Notes: a model not told the origin generated them from the letters alone. A stretch of 64,000 nucleotides of DNA from Taishania sp. (GCA_030150045.1 JASLGM010000006.1:1-64000); one strand, 5' to 3'; positions 43,706 through 52,700 are shown, counted from the stretch's first letter. Program-made: numbers and translations.

Positions 43706-44707
43706 ATGTCGCATTTATTGAAATTTTTGCCCGTGATTTTGCTTTTAATAGCTTGTGGTAAACATAGATTAGAGGTAGATACAAGCGGAGTTAAAGTGGA
43801 AATTGCTTTTACCGATCTAGATCGACAAGTTTGGACAACTCCCATAAATCAATTGCCAGCATTACGTTCACAGTGGACAAATCAACTTGGTGAAATCTAT
43901 GATTATCATTTTGGATATTGCATGCAAATCGGAAAAGTTGTAGACACAGCTTTTGTTAATGCAATCTCTGATTATCGTAATGATCCAATGATTCAAAAGT
44001 TGGAAGAAGAAATTCAAACTCAATTTGCGGACAAAGCAAAGCTTGAAAAAGAATTACAAGAAGGTTTTTTGAGATGTTTTGCAATGAATAAAGATGCAGG
44101 ATATCCAAAACAAATTGTGTGGCACAATAGTTTATTTCAAGCTAGCACCTTCGCAAATGAAACACAATTAGCAATTGGATTAGAAAGATATTTAGGAAGT
44201 AATTCGCCAACTGTAAAAAGTTTGCCTCCGGAACCCTTTTATGATTGGATAAAAGCTAAATTTGATGCGCAATTTCTAGTAAGAGATGCTATTTATAATT
44301 GGATACTCACAAATGGATTAGATGTCGAGCAAGGTAATCTTGCAGAGAGAATGATTAATTATGGAAAAGCATTGGCTCTTGTTGAAGCAGCACTTCCGAA
44401 TCAGACCGAAGAACAAATACTTAGATATAGCAAAGAGAATTTTGAGTGGGCAGTAGAAAATGAATCTAGTTTTTGGCGTTTTCTGGTAGATCAGAAAGCA
44501 TTGTTTAAAACAGATGAAAAAAATGCAGCAAACTATTTTAATGATGGACCTTTCACAATTGGGTTGCCAGAAAAAGGGCCAGATAGACTTGGACAGTATT
44601 TAGGATGGAGAATCGTGAAGCAATACATCAATAAAAATAAGATGGATGCAAAAACCTTAATCCAAACACCTTACAATAAAATATTACAGAATTATAAGAT
44701 CGATTAA
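43706..44707 (+). CDS. gldB: Gliding motility lipoprotein GldB
   Basis: 333 residues. Lipoprotein signal peptide with lipobox LIAC. The rest (VEIAFTDLDRQVWTTP..., WHNSLFQASTFANETQLAIGLERYLG...) fits the GldB family. GldB is needed for gliding in Flavobacterium johnsoniae and is adjacent to GldC there as here. Other gld genes and the T9SS core are not in the window. gldC starts 2 bp after its stop. Confidence 0.85.
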   Translation: MSHLLKFLPVILLLIACGKHRLEVDTSGVKVEIAFTDLDRQVWTTPINQLPALRSQWTNQLGEIYDYHFGYCMQIGKVVDTAFVNAISDYRNDPMIQKLEEEIQTQFADKAKLEKELQEGFLRCFAMNKDAGYPKQIVWHNSLFQASTFANETQLAIGLERYLGSNSPTVKSLPPEPFYDWIKAKFDAQFLVRDAIYNWILTNGLDVEQGNLAERMINYGKALALVEAALPNQTEEQILRYSKENFEWAVENESSFWRFLVDQKALFKTDEKNAANYFNDGPFTIGLPEKGPDRLGQYLGWRIVKQYINKNKMDAKTLIQTPYNKILQNYKID

Positions 44708-44708
44708 A

Positions 44709-45056
44709 ATGGAAGATAAAATAACAAAAACATCGGATATCAACATCAAAGTTGGGTTGAATGATAATAATTTACCACTTGCCATTAAATGGAGCGCAAG
44801 TGATACAGGAAATAATATCGCACCAGCAAAAGCGTTTATGCTTTCTATGTGGGATCATACAGCTAACAATACATTGAAAATTGATTTGTGGACAAAAGAC
44901 ATGTCGGTTGAAGAAATGAAACAGTTCTTTCACCAAACGCTTTTGACAATGGCAGATACATTTGAAAAAGCAACAGGAGAACACAATATCTGTGAGGATT
45001 TGAGAGATTATTGCTTCCACTTCGCAGATAAAATGGATATTTTACCAGAGAAATAA
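44709..45056 (+). CDS. gldC: Gliding motility protein GldC
   Basis: 115 residues, no signal peptide. WSASDTGNNIAPAKAFMLSMWDHTANNTLKIDLWTKDMS (quoted in part: AKAFMLSMWDH) is the GldC family signature. In F. johnsoniae, loss of GldC gives a partial gliding defect. Its last A is the first A of the next gene (TAATG overlap), so translation of DUF2797 is coupled to it. Confidence 0.9.
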   Translation: MEDKITKTSDINIKVGLNDNNLPLAIKWSASDTGNNIAPAKAFMLSMWDHTANNTLKIDLWTKDMSVEEMKQFFHQTLLTMADTFEKATGEHNICEDLRDYCFHFADKMDILPEK

Positions 45057-45850
45057 TGGCGATAGGCTTATTGCATAAGATGAAGGTGGAGTTGGCTGAA
45101 ACCATACAGTATCACCTTCTCCTAGACCAAGAAATTTGTATGAACGATTGGGTGGGACAGGAAATAAAAATGACTTTCTCTGGAAAAATCGTGTGTTCCA
45201 TTTGTGAGAAAAACATTAAAAAAACATTCCAAGATGGAATGTGTTATAGTTGTTTCATGAATGCTCCTCAAGCAAGTGAATGTATATTACGACCTGAACT
45301 TTGCCGTGCGCATCTTGGAGAAGGTAGGGATGTGCAATGGGAAGAAGCTAATCATAATCAGCCACACATTGTTTATCTTGCAGCATCAGATGTGGTCAAA
45401 GTAGGGGTGACACGACAGACACAAATTCCAACGCGTTGGATTGATCAAGGAGCAAAAAGCGTCATTCGACTTGCTGAAGTGCCTAATAGATACGAAGCTG
45501 GTAGATTAGAAGTTGAATTAAAAGCGTTCTTCACCGATAAAACCAATTGGCAACGTATGCTTAAGAATCAAATCGATGAAAACATAGATCTAGAAGAAGA
45601 GAAATGGGGCTTGCACGATCAATTACCGCAAGATTTAACTCAATTCTTCTCCGAAAATGATGAAGTTACTACCTTGAATTATCCAGTTTTGAATTATCCA
45701 ACTAAGGTTACATCATGTTCTTTTGATAAAACACCAGTCATAGAAGGAAAGCTAGATGGAATAAAAGGACAGTACCTAATCTTCTCAGACGGAAGGGTCA
45801 TCAACATTAGAAAACACACAGGATACGAAGTAGAAATCGTGAAAATATAA
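45056..45850 (+). CDS. DUF2797 protein with GIY-YIG-like centre and zinc-binding cysteines
   Basis: 264 residues. A cysteine cluster (CSICEKNIKKTFQDGMCYSC, about 43-62) followed by ECILRPELCRAHLGEG probably binds zinc. After it comes VYLAASDVVKVGVTRQTQIPTRWIDQGA, a GIY-YIG-like strand-turn-strand (YLA ... KVGVTR ... RW). DUF2797 proteins have no firm function; nucleic-acid binding or cleavage is an inference from that resemblance. It overlaps gldC and is 3 bp from trmB. Confidence 0.7.
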   Translation: MAIGLLHKMKVELAETIQYHLLLDQEICMNDWVGQEIKMTFSGKIVCSICEKNIKKTFQDGMCYSCFMNAPQASECILRPELCRAHLGEGRDVQWEEANHNQPHIVYLAASDVVKVGVTRQTQIPTRWIDQGAKSVIRLAEVPNRYEAGRLEVELKAFFTDKTNWQRMLKNQIDENIDLEEEKWGLHDQLPQDLTQFFSENDEVTTLNYPVLNYPTKVTSCSFDKTPVIEGKLDGIKGQYLIFSDGRVINIRKHTGYEVEIVKI

Positions 45851-45853
45851 TAA

Positions 45854-46522
45854 ATGGGAAAAGATAAATTAAGAAGGTTTGCAGCAGTTAAAGAATTCCC
45901 TAATTTTTTTGAACCAGAAATCCCACATGAATATTTCATGAAAGGAAACTGGAGAAAAGATTATTTTAAAAACGACAATCCAATTGTTCTGGAATTAGGA
46001 TGCGGTAAAGGAGAGTACTCTGTTGGATTAGGAAAACACTATCCTAACAAGAACTTTATAGGTGTAGATATCAAAGGTAACAGAATGTACATTGGAGCAA
46101 CTCAAGCGCTTGCTGATGAAATGGAAAATGTCGCTTTCTGTAGAACGAAAATTGATTTCATTAACGATTGCTTCGCTGAAAACGAAGTGGATGAAATTTG
46201 GTTGACATTCTCCGACCCACAAAGGAAAAAACCAAATAAAAGATTAACCTCTCCACCGTTTATTGCACGCTATTTAAAAATGCTAAAACCAGGGGGAATT
46301 ATCCATCTGAAAACAGATTCAGATATTTTGTTTGAATATACCGAAGAACAAATTAAAGAGCATAATTACGAATGCCTTGAACTAACTTGGGATTTGTACG
46401 CAACGTTACCCGAAGATCTTGATCCAACAACAAAAGAGATTTTACATATTAAAACACATTACGAAAAACTCTTTACTTCAAAAGGATATAAAATTAAATA
46501 CTGTAAATTCCGTGTTCATTAA
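45854..46522 (+). CDS. trmB: tRNA (guanine-N7-)-methyltransferase
   Basis: 222 residues. Makes m7G46 in tRNA with SAM. SAM-binding LELGCGKGEYSVGLG, VDIKGNRMYIGATQA, and FSDPQRKKPNKRL (the TrmB DPxxKxxHxxRR-type motif in its Bacteroidota form). The length and the start MGKDKLRRFAA match homologues. Last gene of the gldB-gldC-DUF2797-trmB unit. Confidence 0.95.
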   Translation: MGKDKLRRFAAVKEFPNFFEPEIPHEYFMKGNWRKDYFKNDNPIVLELGCGKGEYSVGLGKHYPNKNFIGVDIKGNRMYIGATQALADEMENVAFCRTKIDFINDCFAENEVDEIWLTFSDPQRKKPNKRLTSPPFIARYLKMLKPGGIIHLKTDSDILFEYTEEQIKEHNYECLELTWDLYATLPEDLDPTTKEILHIKTHYEKLFTSKGYKIKYCKFRVH

Positions 46523-46540
46523 ATGCATTACAGCTAATAT

Positions 46541-48232
46541 TTAATAAATGATTTGCCCAGAAATAAACCACATGTTCTGGGCATTTTCATTAGAAGGCTC
46601 TTCTGGAATCACAATGCGAAGTTCATGACGACCTGCTTTTAAAGGACCTAAAGGAATAAAATAAGGATTCGTAACCTGACCAGGGCACCAATTCGAACGG
46701 CTAAAATCTGACGAACTTAATCCATTCTTGAAATTACCACTTGCAGGATTCTGTAAACGATAACTCCCGCAATCAGAACGCCACGGATACATTTTGTAAA
46801 CCAAATTCCCATCAAGGGAAATACTATTCGTTTTAAACTGAAATTCATCACCACCACTATATCCTCCATGCCCAGTAGAGGTATACCTAAAAACAACATT
46901 TTCTTGATCTTCAGTTAAATCAAAGGAAAGCGTCACACCAGCTGTGTCTATAAAATGATGTGGATAAGCATTGCCCTGCATCTCTAAAACAGGAACAGAA
47001 TACATCAAAGAAATAACCGTTTTTTGTGTTGTAGATTCTCCCGGATGAAGCGTAATATTTGCCGAAACTTCATGACCATATTTTGTCCATGTACCAATAT
47101 TTATACCTAAGTACACCTTCTTACCCGAAAGCAGTGATTTATAATGAGTGATGTCCTGGCGAAAGTCACTTTTTTCAGCCCAATCTTTCCCCTTTAGATC
47201 AACTGTGTTATAATGTCCAATACCAAACGAAGTAAAAAAACGCATAAGCTCAAATGGAGGTGAAAAATCTCCGCTCGCAACCGTCCCATTATGTTTTCCA
47301 GAACCAACAGGATAACTTGGTAAATCTGAAAAAAGCGTTGGTAAAGTAGGACCGATTTGTTTAAATTGATCCTCTGTCATTAGAAAAACAGACCCCGTTC
47401 TATCGTACGCATCGCCAGTAGATTTATGGCTTACATCTAGAAATATCAATTCATCCGACAACGTTGGAAACGTCATTTCTCGAATCACCAAGGTGCCATT
47501 CGAAAAATGTAAAAAAGAATCCGAATATGACGCCTCAGGTTGGAAACCCAGAGACAAATTTTCAAAAACAGGTAAGGTCACAAACGAATTGCGAAATTGT
47601 TCATCCGCATAATCCAAAGAACTAAGAAAGTCAACGGGAACAGGTGGAATAAACGACATCTTTTGCTTCTTTATTACACTGATTTTTGAAGCTGTAATAA
47701 CACGCGTATTGTTCGAATTGTATTCCAAAACCACCCCGTTTTCAACCCCTAAAGAGGTAGGTCCAGCATTTCCCTTAATCTCCTGTGTAATCCACAGTTG
47801 AATTTGATTCGAAAATACCGTTGCACGATATAGCGTACAGGCATAACCTAAAATCGATTTTGTTTGGTTCGTTTTTTCAAATACCACCCGTTTACTACTC
47901 GTGCTATCCACATTCCAAATCAGACGATTTCCCTTTAAAACTGTTCCTTGGTAGAATGTTTTAGGGTTCAAAATAATGCTCAAATGATCATTGTTTTCCG
48001 CCGATTTATAGAAAAAAGAACGCCTACTTATATACACTTTTCCATCCGGAGAGAGTAAAGCCATGCGTGCATTATCCGCCGTATAAGGAATAGTTTGTTT
48101 CCCTTGTTCGCTCGAAGTATACTCAATTTGAATGTAGTGACTTTGTGAAAAAGAAAGGAAACTAAAAAACATAAACAGTATCGTTGTCACTAATAAACGT
48201 GTTATGCAAATAAAGGAAATAAATGTTTTCAT
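46541..48232 (-). CDS. Peptide-N4-(N-acetyl-beta-glucosaminyl)asparagine amidase (PNGase F) homologue with N-terminal domain
   Basis: 563 residues from ATG 48232, a signal peptide ending SFSQ. Residues about 25-215 form a domain resembling the GLPGLI/DUF4412 type (WITQEIKGNAGPTSLGVENGV). The C-terminal 350 residues match the PNGase F double jelly-roll, with DAYDRTGSVF (aspartate of the active site), GHGGYSGGDEF, PWRSDCGSY, NPASGN, SRSNWCPGQVTNP and PLGPLKAGRHE. PNGase F releases N-glycans from glycoproteins. One of three active-site acids described for the Elizabethkingia enzyme seems replaced by glycine (GTW where TETW is known); this alignment is from memory. No type IX sorting domain at the C-terminus. 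Confidence 0.85.
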   Translation of the reverse strand: MKTFISFICITRLLVTTILFMFFSFLSFSQSHYIQIEYTSSEQGKQTIPYTADNARMALLSPDGKVYISRRSFFYKSAENNDHLSIILNPKTFYQGTVLKGNRLIWNVDSTSSKRVVFEKTNQTKSILGYACTLYRATVFSNQIQLWITQEIKGNAGPTSLGVENGVVLEYNSNNTRVITASKISVIKKQKMSFIPPVPVDFLSSLDYADEQFRNSFVTLPVFENLSLGFQPEASYSDSFLHFSNGTLVIREMTFPTLSDELIFLDVSHKSTGDAYDRTGSVFLMTEDQFKQIGPTLPTLFSDLPSYPVGSGKHNGTVASGDFSPPFELMRFFTSFGIGHYNTVDLKGKDWAEKSDFRQDITHYKSLLSGKKVYLGINIGTWTKYGHEVSANITLHPGESTTQKTVISLMYSVPVLEMQGNAYPHHFIDTAGVTLSFDLTEDQENVVFRYTSTGHGGYSGGDEFQFKTNSISLDGNLVYKMYPWRSDCGSYRLQNPASGNFKNGLSSSDFSRSNWCPGQVTNPYFIPLGPLKAGRHELRIVIPEEPSNENAQNMWFISGQIIY

Positions 48233-48298
48233 AATTGATAATGAAAATACAGATATTATTTTGGATAGCATATAAAAATCTACAGAAGTATTTTTTTT

Positions 48299-48449
48299 GG
48301 CAGCCTATTTCGGTTTACGCGCTTTAGTAAATTCCCGCAAAATAGTTCATGCTAAAGTTTGCCATGTGCTTCCTTTGGGCGCAGTGGCAAACTTGCATTC
48401 ACATCTTTTGCGGTTCATTTAGCTATCGCGCTTCATCCGGGCTGATGCG
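48299..48449 (+). repeat. Module A structured repeat, copy 3
   Basis: Begins GGCAGCCTATTTCGGTTTACGCG and ends TCCGGGCTGATGCG. Clear nested stems: inner AAGTTTGCCA (48355-48364) with TGGCAAACTT (48385-48394), outer CCGCAAAA (48335-48342) with TTTTGCGG (48406-48413). The loop is the conserved GTGCTTCCTTTGG.CGCAG. Plus orientation. This copy is in a divergent gap and has no module B. Confidence 0.88.
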
Positions 48450-48450
48450 T

Positions 48451-48536
48451 TCACCTTAATGAATTAAATTTCCTCGATTGAATAAAATCAAGGTGATGCT
48501 TCTGTTTTCGTTATGAATTAGAGTGGAATCTAATTC
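48451..48536. other. Further inverted repeats in the PNGase F / barrel divergent gap
   Basis: Two extra inverted repeats follow module A copy 3: TCACCTT (48451-48457) with AAGGTGA (48490-48496), and GAATTAGA (48515-48522) with TCTAATTC (48529-48536, loop GTGGAA). No T tract follows, so they may be regulatory or degraded repeat remains. No reading frame is supported here. Confidence 0.5.
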
Positions 48537-48601
48537 AAACACCTAATAAATGGCTTTTGACACAAGGAAAAAGAAATAAAAGTAACTTTAGTAGATTTCA
48601 T

Positions 48602-48609
48602 TAACTTTG
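48602..48609 (+). promoter_or_regulatory. -7 box of the barrel gene, TAACTTTG
   Basis: Perfect TAnnTTTG, 21 nt before ATG 48631. A related TAACTTTA lies 20 bp upstream and may be a second weak box. Confidence 0.6.
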
Positions 48610-48630
48610 GAAATTCGTAAAACAACGATT

Positions 48631-49395
48631 ATGAAATTATTAAAATGGGCTTCTTTTGGATTTGCACTGCTTTGCGCAAACGTTTCTATTTCACAAATTG
48701 TTATTGGTGAACAAGAAGAATTAGTAAAAGACACGAAGAAAGTTAAAGGACCAAAAGATAAAATAGAAGACAATACCAATTTTACAACAGAAATATTTTT
48801 TGGTGCTGGTGTAATGCGTACATTTCGTAATATTTCTCCAAATCCAAATGAATTATTTGGTAAACCATTGGGAGAACGCGCAAACGAACAAGCAATGGTG
48901 CGGCCAGAATTCTATTTAGGAATACGTAAAAAGTTAAATGGATTCTTAATGATCGAAGGAAATGTTCGTTATTTACAAAGTGGAGAGAAGTACGCCTTTT
49001 CATCACCAGATTCAACCCATAATTATTCAGTAATCTACAATGAATTAGGTGTTGGATTGAAATTATTCTACTATAAAACAATCAAAAAAGTGGACATTCT
49101 AGTCGGTGCAGGATTAATGCCTACGTTTAGAATGAAGATGAAGCGCCAGGATCATTTTGTAACGAGTGCAGGAAAAGAAATTGATCACGAAGACAAATCA
49201 AAAAATGGGCTTAATAATGTTGGGGTAAACGTTGCTGCTAATGCAGGAATACAATACAATGTACATCCTCGCGTTGGACTTTTTGCTATGTTTGAATATA
49301 GATATAACCTTACAAATACTTTCTTGAAATACGAACCTTACAAACACCACTTGAATGGAATTGGTGCATCGTTTGGCGTTTCTATAAAAATGTAA
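48631..49395 (+). CDS. Outer-membrane beta-barrel protein
   Basis: 254 residues from ATG 48631. Signal peptide (ends VSISQ), then a charged linker (EEELVKDTKKVKGPKDK-like) and barrel strands ending GASFGVSIKM. Family not identified. The frame is open back to a TTG at 48607, but that lies inside the promoter box. A Nif3 family gene follows 3 bp later. Confidence 0.75.
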   Translation: MKLLKWASFGFALLCANVSISQIVIGEQEELVKDTKKVKGPKDKIEDNTNFTTEIFFGAGVMRTFRNISPNPNELFGKPLGERANEQAMVRPEFYLGIRKKLNGFLMIEGNVRYLQSGEKYAFSSPDSTHNYSVIYNELGVGLKLFYYKTIKKVDILVGAGLMPTFRMKMKRQDHFVTSAGKEIDHEDKSKNGLNNVGVNVAANAGIQYNVHPRVGLFAMFEYRYNLTNTFLKYEPYKHHLNGIGASFGVSIKM

Positions 49396-49398
49396 ACC

Positions 49399-50493
49399 AT
49401 GCGCATATCAGAAGTTATTCAATTTTTAGAATCCATTGCCCCGCGTTCTAGTCAAGAATCGTATGATAATTCAGGGCTGTTGGTCGGTGACGCAAGTACA
49501 TCACTTACTTCAGCATTAATTTGTTTAGATTCTCTTGAAACTATTGTTGACGAAGCCATTGAGCAAGGAGCAAACTTGATCATTGCGCATCATCCCATTA
49601 TTTTTAAAGGATTAAAAAAGTTAACAGGTGCTAATTATATTGAGAGGGTTATTGCTAAATGCATAAAAAATGATATTGCACTTTATGCAATTCATACTAA
49701 TCTAGATAGTTATCGCTTTGGGGTGAGTCACGAAATGGCAAATCGTTTAGGTTTGGTGCAACAACGTATCTTAGACCCCAAAAGTGGAGTGTTACAAAAA
49801 ATCACTGTTTTTCTCCCTAAAACACACCTGGAGGAAATAACCAACGCCATGTATCACGCTGGTGCTGGACAGTTAGGTAATTATCATTCATGTAGTTTTC
49901 AAGTAGAAGGAGTAGGGACATTTACTCCAGGAACAACTGCACAACCTTTTGTTGGTGAAGCGAACATAGCAGAAACTATTCAGGAAGTTAGAGTGGAGTG
50001 TGTCGTTTCTAAGCATGTAAGCAGAGCAGTAGTGCAAGCAATGAAGAAAGCGCATCCTTACGAAGAGGTAGCTTACGATCTTATTGAATTGAGTAATGAC
50101 AACGCTTATGAAGGAGCTGGAATAATAGGAGAATTAGAAATGGAAATGGAAACCATGGATTTCCTTCAAAAAATAAAAGAAACTTTCGAGTGTGGAACCG
50201 TTAGATTTACAAATCCAGTAAAAAAAACAGTAAAGACGATTGCACTTTGTGGTGGATCAGGATCTTTTTTATTAGGAAAAGCCTTGGCTCAAAAAGCAGA
50301 CTTATATCTTACTGCGGACTTTAAATACCATGAGTTTTTCGATGCCGAAGACAAAATTGTGATTGCTGATATTGGACATTATGAGTCTGAACAATTTACA
50401 ATTCAACTTTTAGGTGCTATTTTGAAGAAAAATTTTCCTAACTTTGCATTTCGTTTAACGAAGAAAAATACGAATCCAATAAATTATTTATAA
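49399..50493 (+). CDS. Nif3-like dinuclear metal centre protein
   Basis: 364 residues. Metal-binding histidines and acids are present in AHHPIIFKGLKKLTG, AIHTNLD and the C-terminal DIGHYESEQF. A middle insertion (about 120-225) resembles the PII/CutA-like domain of the larger YqfO group, giving a three-part protein. Forms hexameric rings in known structures. The physiological reaction of this family is not settled. Followed 3 bp later by the zinc-ribbon coiled-coil gene. Confidence 0.88.
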   Translation: MRISEVIQFLESIAPRSSQESYDNSGLLVGDASTSLTSALICLDSLETIVDEAIEQGANLIIAHHPIIFKGLKKLTGANYIERVIAKCIKNDIALYAIHTNLDSYRFGVSHEMANRLGLVQQRILDPKSGVLQKITVFLPKTHLEEITNAMYHAGAGQLGNYHSCSFQVEGVGTFTPGTTAQPFVGEANIAETIQEVRVECVVSKHVSRAVVQAMKKAHPYEEVAYDLIELSNDNAYEGAGIIGELEMEMETMDFLQKIKETFECGTVRFTNPVKKTVKTIALCGGSGSFLLGKALAQKADLYLTADFKYHEFFDAEDKIVIADIGHYESEQFTIQLLGAILKKNFPNFAFRLTKKNTNPINYL

Positions 50494-50496
50494 TAT

Positions 50497-51243
50497 ATGG
50501 CAACTGCAACGAAAAAAGAGGCATCTGTAGCGGAAAAATTAGACGCTCTTTATCAACTTCAAGTAATTGATTCTGAAATTGATAGAATTCGTACTGTTCG
50601 TGGTGAGCTTCCTTTGGAAGTAGAAGACCTTGAAGACGAAGTAGGTGGGCTTGAAACTCGCATTGCCAAAATGGTAGAAGAGGTAAAAGAGAGTGAAACT
50701 GAAGTTTCAGATAGAAAAAATGCTACCAAAGATGCTGAAGCGGCTATCGCTAAGTACAAAGAGCAACAAAATAATGTTCGTAATAACCGTGAGTTTGAAT
50801 CCATCGCTAAAGAAGTTGAATTCTTAGAATTGGAAATTAAATTACACGATAAAAAATCGAAAGAAGCGAAAGTTAAAATCGCTCAGAAAAAAGAAGTGTT
50901 AGATGAGGTGAAGGCAAAATTCGCTTTAAGAAAAGAAGATTTAGCTACTAAAAAAGCTGAATTGGATGAAATCATTGCTGAAACACAAAAAGACGAAGAG
51001 GTACTTACTGAGCAATCTAACAAAGCAAAAGAAAGTATTGAAGGACGTTTGGTTGTAGCTTATAGCCGTTTGCGCCAAAATGCAAAAAATGGTTTAGCTG
51101 TAGTACAAGTACAACGTGATTCTTGTGGAGGTTGTTTTAACTCTATTCCACCGCAAAGACAATTGGATATCCAAATGAAGAAAAAGGTGATCGTTTGTGA
51201 ACACTGTGGACGTATTTTGGTTCCTACTCAAATTGAAGAATAA
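50497..51243 (+). CDS. Coiled-coil protein with C-terminal C4 zinc ribbon (CdsZ-like)
   Basis: 248 residues. A long antiparallel coiled coil (about 20-190, dense in lysine and glutamate) ends in a four-cysteine zinc ribbon, CGGC (near 210) and CEHCG (near 237). This is the zf-RING_7/DUF164 family, which includes CdsZ. Members are proposed to bind nucleic acids or act as scaffold proteins. The link to the Nif3 gene upstream is common in Bacteroidota. Confidence 0.88.
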   Translation: MATATKKEASVAEKLDALYQLQVIDSEIDRIRTVRGELPLEVEDLEDEVGGLETRIAKMVEEVKESETEVSDRKNATKDAEAAIAKYKEQQNNVRNNREFESIAKEVEFLELEIKLHDKKSKEAKVKIAQKKEVLDEVKAKFALRKEDLATKKAELDEIIAETQKDEEVLTEQSNKAKESIEGRLVVAYSRLRQNAKNGLAVVQVQRDSCGGCFNSIPPQRQLDIQMKKKVIVCEHCGRILVPTQIEE

Positions 51244-51261
51244 TAAACATAATTCTTAAAG

Positions 51262-51293
51262 AAAAGGCGAGTGATTACACTTGCCTTTTTTTT
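51262..51293 (+). terminator. Terminator between zinc-ribbon gene and helicase
   Basis: AAAAGGCGAGTG, loop ATTA, CACTTGCCTTTT, followed by T tract; one G-T pair. It ends 17 bp before the helicase ATG. Confidence 0.85.
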
Positions 51294-51310
51294 ATTTAAG
51301 TCAAAAAACG

Positions 51311-52537
51311 ATGAAGTTTAAAGACTATCAAATAGACGAAAGAATAAAAGAAGAATTGGATAAAATGGGTTTTGTAAGGCCTACTGATATTCAATTCAAA
51401 GCCATTCAGCCGATTCTTGATGGAGAGGATGTAATGGCAATTGCTCAAACAGGTACAGGGAAAACAGCAGCTTTCGCTATTCCTGTATTGCATAAAATTG
51501 CACAAGCAAAAACACGAAAAAGACAACGCTATGTACGTGCCATTGTGATGGTTCCGACAAGAGAATTGGCTATGCAAATAACAGAGGTGTTTAAGAAAAT
51601 TGCTAATCAAATTCCCGTAAGTATTTTTGGCTTATTTGGAGGCGTTGAGCAAGAGCAACAAATCCGAAAATTTGAATTAGGCGTGGACGTGTTGGTGACA
51701 ACACCAGGTAGGATGTTTGACCTTATTTCTCAAGGGCATATTGATGTTTCAGAAACGGAGTATCTTATTTTAGATGAAGCAGATCTAATGTTAGACATGG
51801 GGTTCAATAAAGACATTCAAGATATATTAAAGAAAATCCCTCGAAAAAGACAAACCCTCTTTTTCTCAGCTACGATCAATAAGAAAATCAAATCTTTGGC
51901 GTATGACGTAGTGCGAAATGCTATCCGTATTCAAATTTCACCTAAAAATCCTGTTTCTCAACATGTAGAACATTCGGTGGCTATGGTAGAAATGGATGAT
52001 AAACGTTTCTTCTTAGAGAATATTCTTAAAGAATATGAGGAGGAACGTATTTTGGTTTTCGTCCGTACTAAAGTGCGCGCTGGTCGAGTTGTTGCAGCTA
52101 TGGAAAGAGTAGGTGTTAAAACGGAAGAGATTCACGGTGGTAAAGAACAAAATGAACGTATTGAGATATTAGATCGTTTCAGAAATGGAGAGACACGTGT
52201 TTTAATTACAACTGATTTGACGGCACGAGGAATTGATATTCCAAATGTAGATTTTGTAATCAATTATGACATTCCTGATGAACCGGAAAACTATGTTCAC
52301 CGATGTGGAAGAACGGGAAGGGGAGAGAAGTTTGGACAAGCGATTAGTTTTTGTGCAAAAGAGGAAAAAGAATATTTAAAGGCAATTGAAGAGTATACAG
52401 GGGATGAAATCAATCATTATGAATTGACTTCCGCTGATTATAAAGAGATTGTAATGGATACCGAAGATCAAACATGGAATTGGCAGCGTTTGATTGATGA
52501 AGATAATGCATTTAAAAATACGGGAGAAAATTGGTGA
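51311..52537 (+). CDS. DEAD-box RNA helicase
   Basis: 408 residues from ATG 51311. Full motif set: Q motif region GFVRPTDIQ, AQTGTGKT, PTRELAMQ, TTPGR, DEAD, SAT, ARGIDIP and HRCGRTGR. ATP-dependent RNA unwinding, probably in ribosome assembly or RNA turnover. No long C-terminal extension, so it is a compact RhlE/RhlB-like type. The frame is open ten codons upstream, but those cross the preceding terminator. Confidence 0.93.
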   Translation: MKFKDYQIDERIKEELDKMGFVRPTDIQFKAIQPILDGEDVMAIAQTGTGKTAAFAIPVLHKIAQAKTRKRQRYVRAIVMVPTRELAMQITEVFKKIANQIPVSIFGLFGGVEQEQQIRKFELGVDVLVTTPGRMFDLISQGHIDVSETEYLILDEADLMLDMGFNKDIQDILKKIPRKRQTLFFSATINKKIKSLAYDVVRNAIRIQISPKNPVSQHVEHSVAMVEMDDKRFFLENILKEYEEERILVFVRTKVRAGRVVAAMERVGVKTEEIHGGKEQNERIEILDRFRNGETRVLITTDLTARGIDIPNVDFVINYDIPDEPENYVHRCGRTGRGEKFGQAISFCAKEEKEYLKAIEEYTGDEINHYELTSADYKEIVMDTEDQTWNWQRLIDEDNAFKNTGENW

Positions 52538-52552
52538 TTTTTTGAATGATTC

Positions 52553-52700
52553 TCCAGCCCGGGCGGAGCGCGGTAGCTAAATGAACGGGAAAATTAGTAA
52601 ACGCTAATTTACTACTGCGACCAGCGGAAGCACGTGGTAAATAGCAAGTTACTTTTTTTACCGAAATTTACTAAAGCGTGTAGACCGAAATGGCTGCCCA
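52553..52700 (-). repeat. Module A structured repeat, copy 4 (minus strand)
   Basis: Read on the minus strand it begins GGGCAGCCATTTCGGTCTACACGC and ends CGCCCGGGCTGGAG. Outer stem TTAGTAAA with TTTACTAA (52594-52601 / 52667-52674) and a central stem near GCTAATTTAC (52603-52612) / GTAAATAGC (52637-52645). The conserved loop is CGTGCTTCCGCTGGTCGCAG. No module B; convergent gap between the helicase and murB. Confidence 0.85.
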
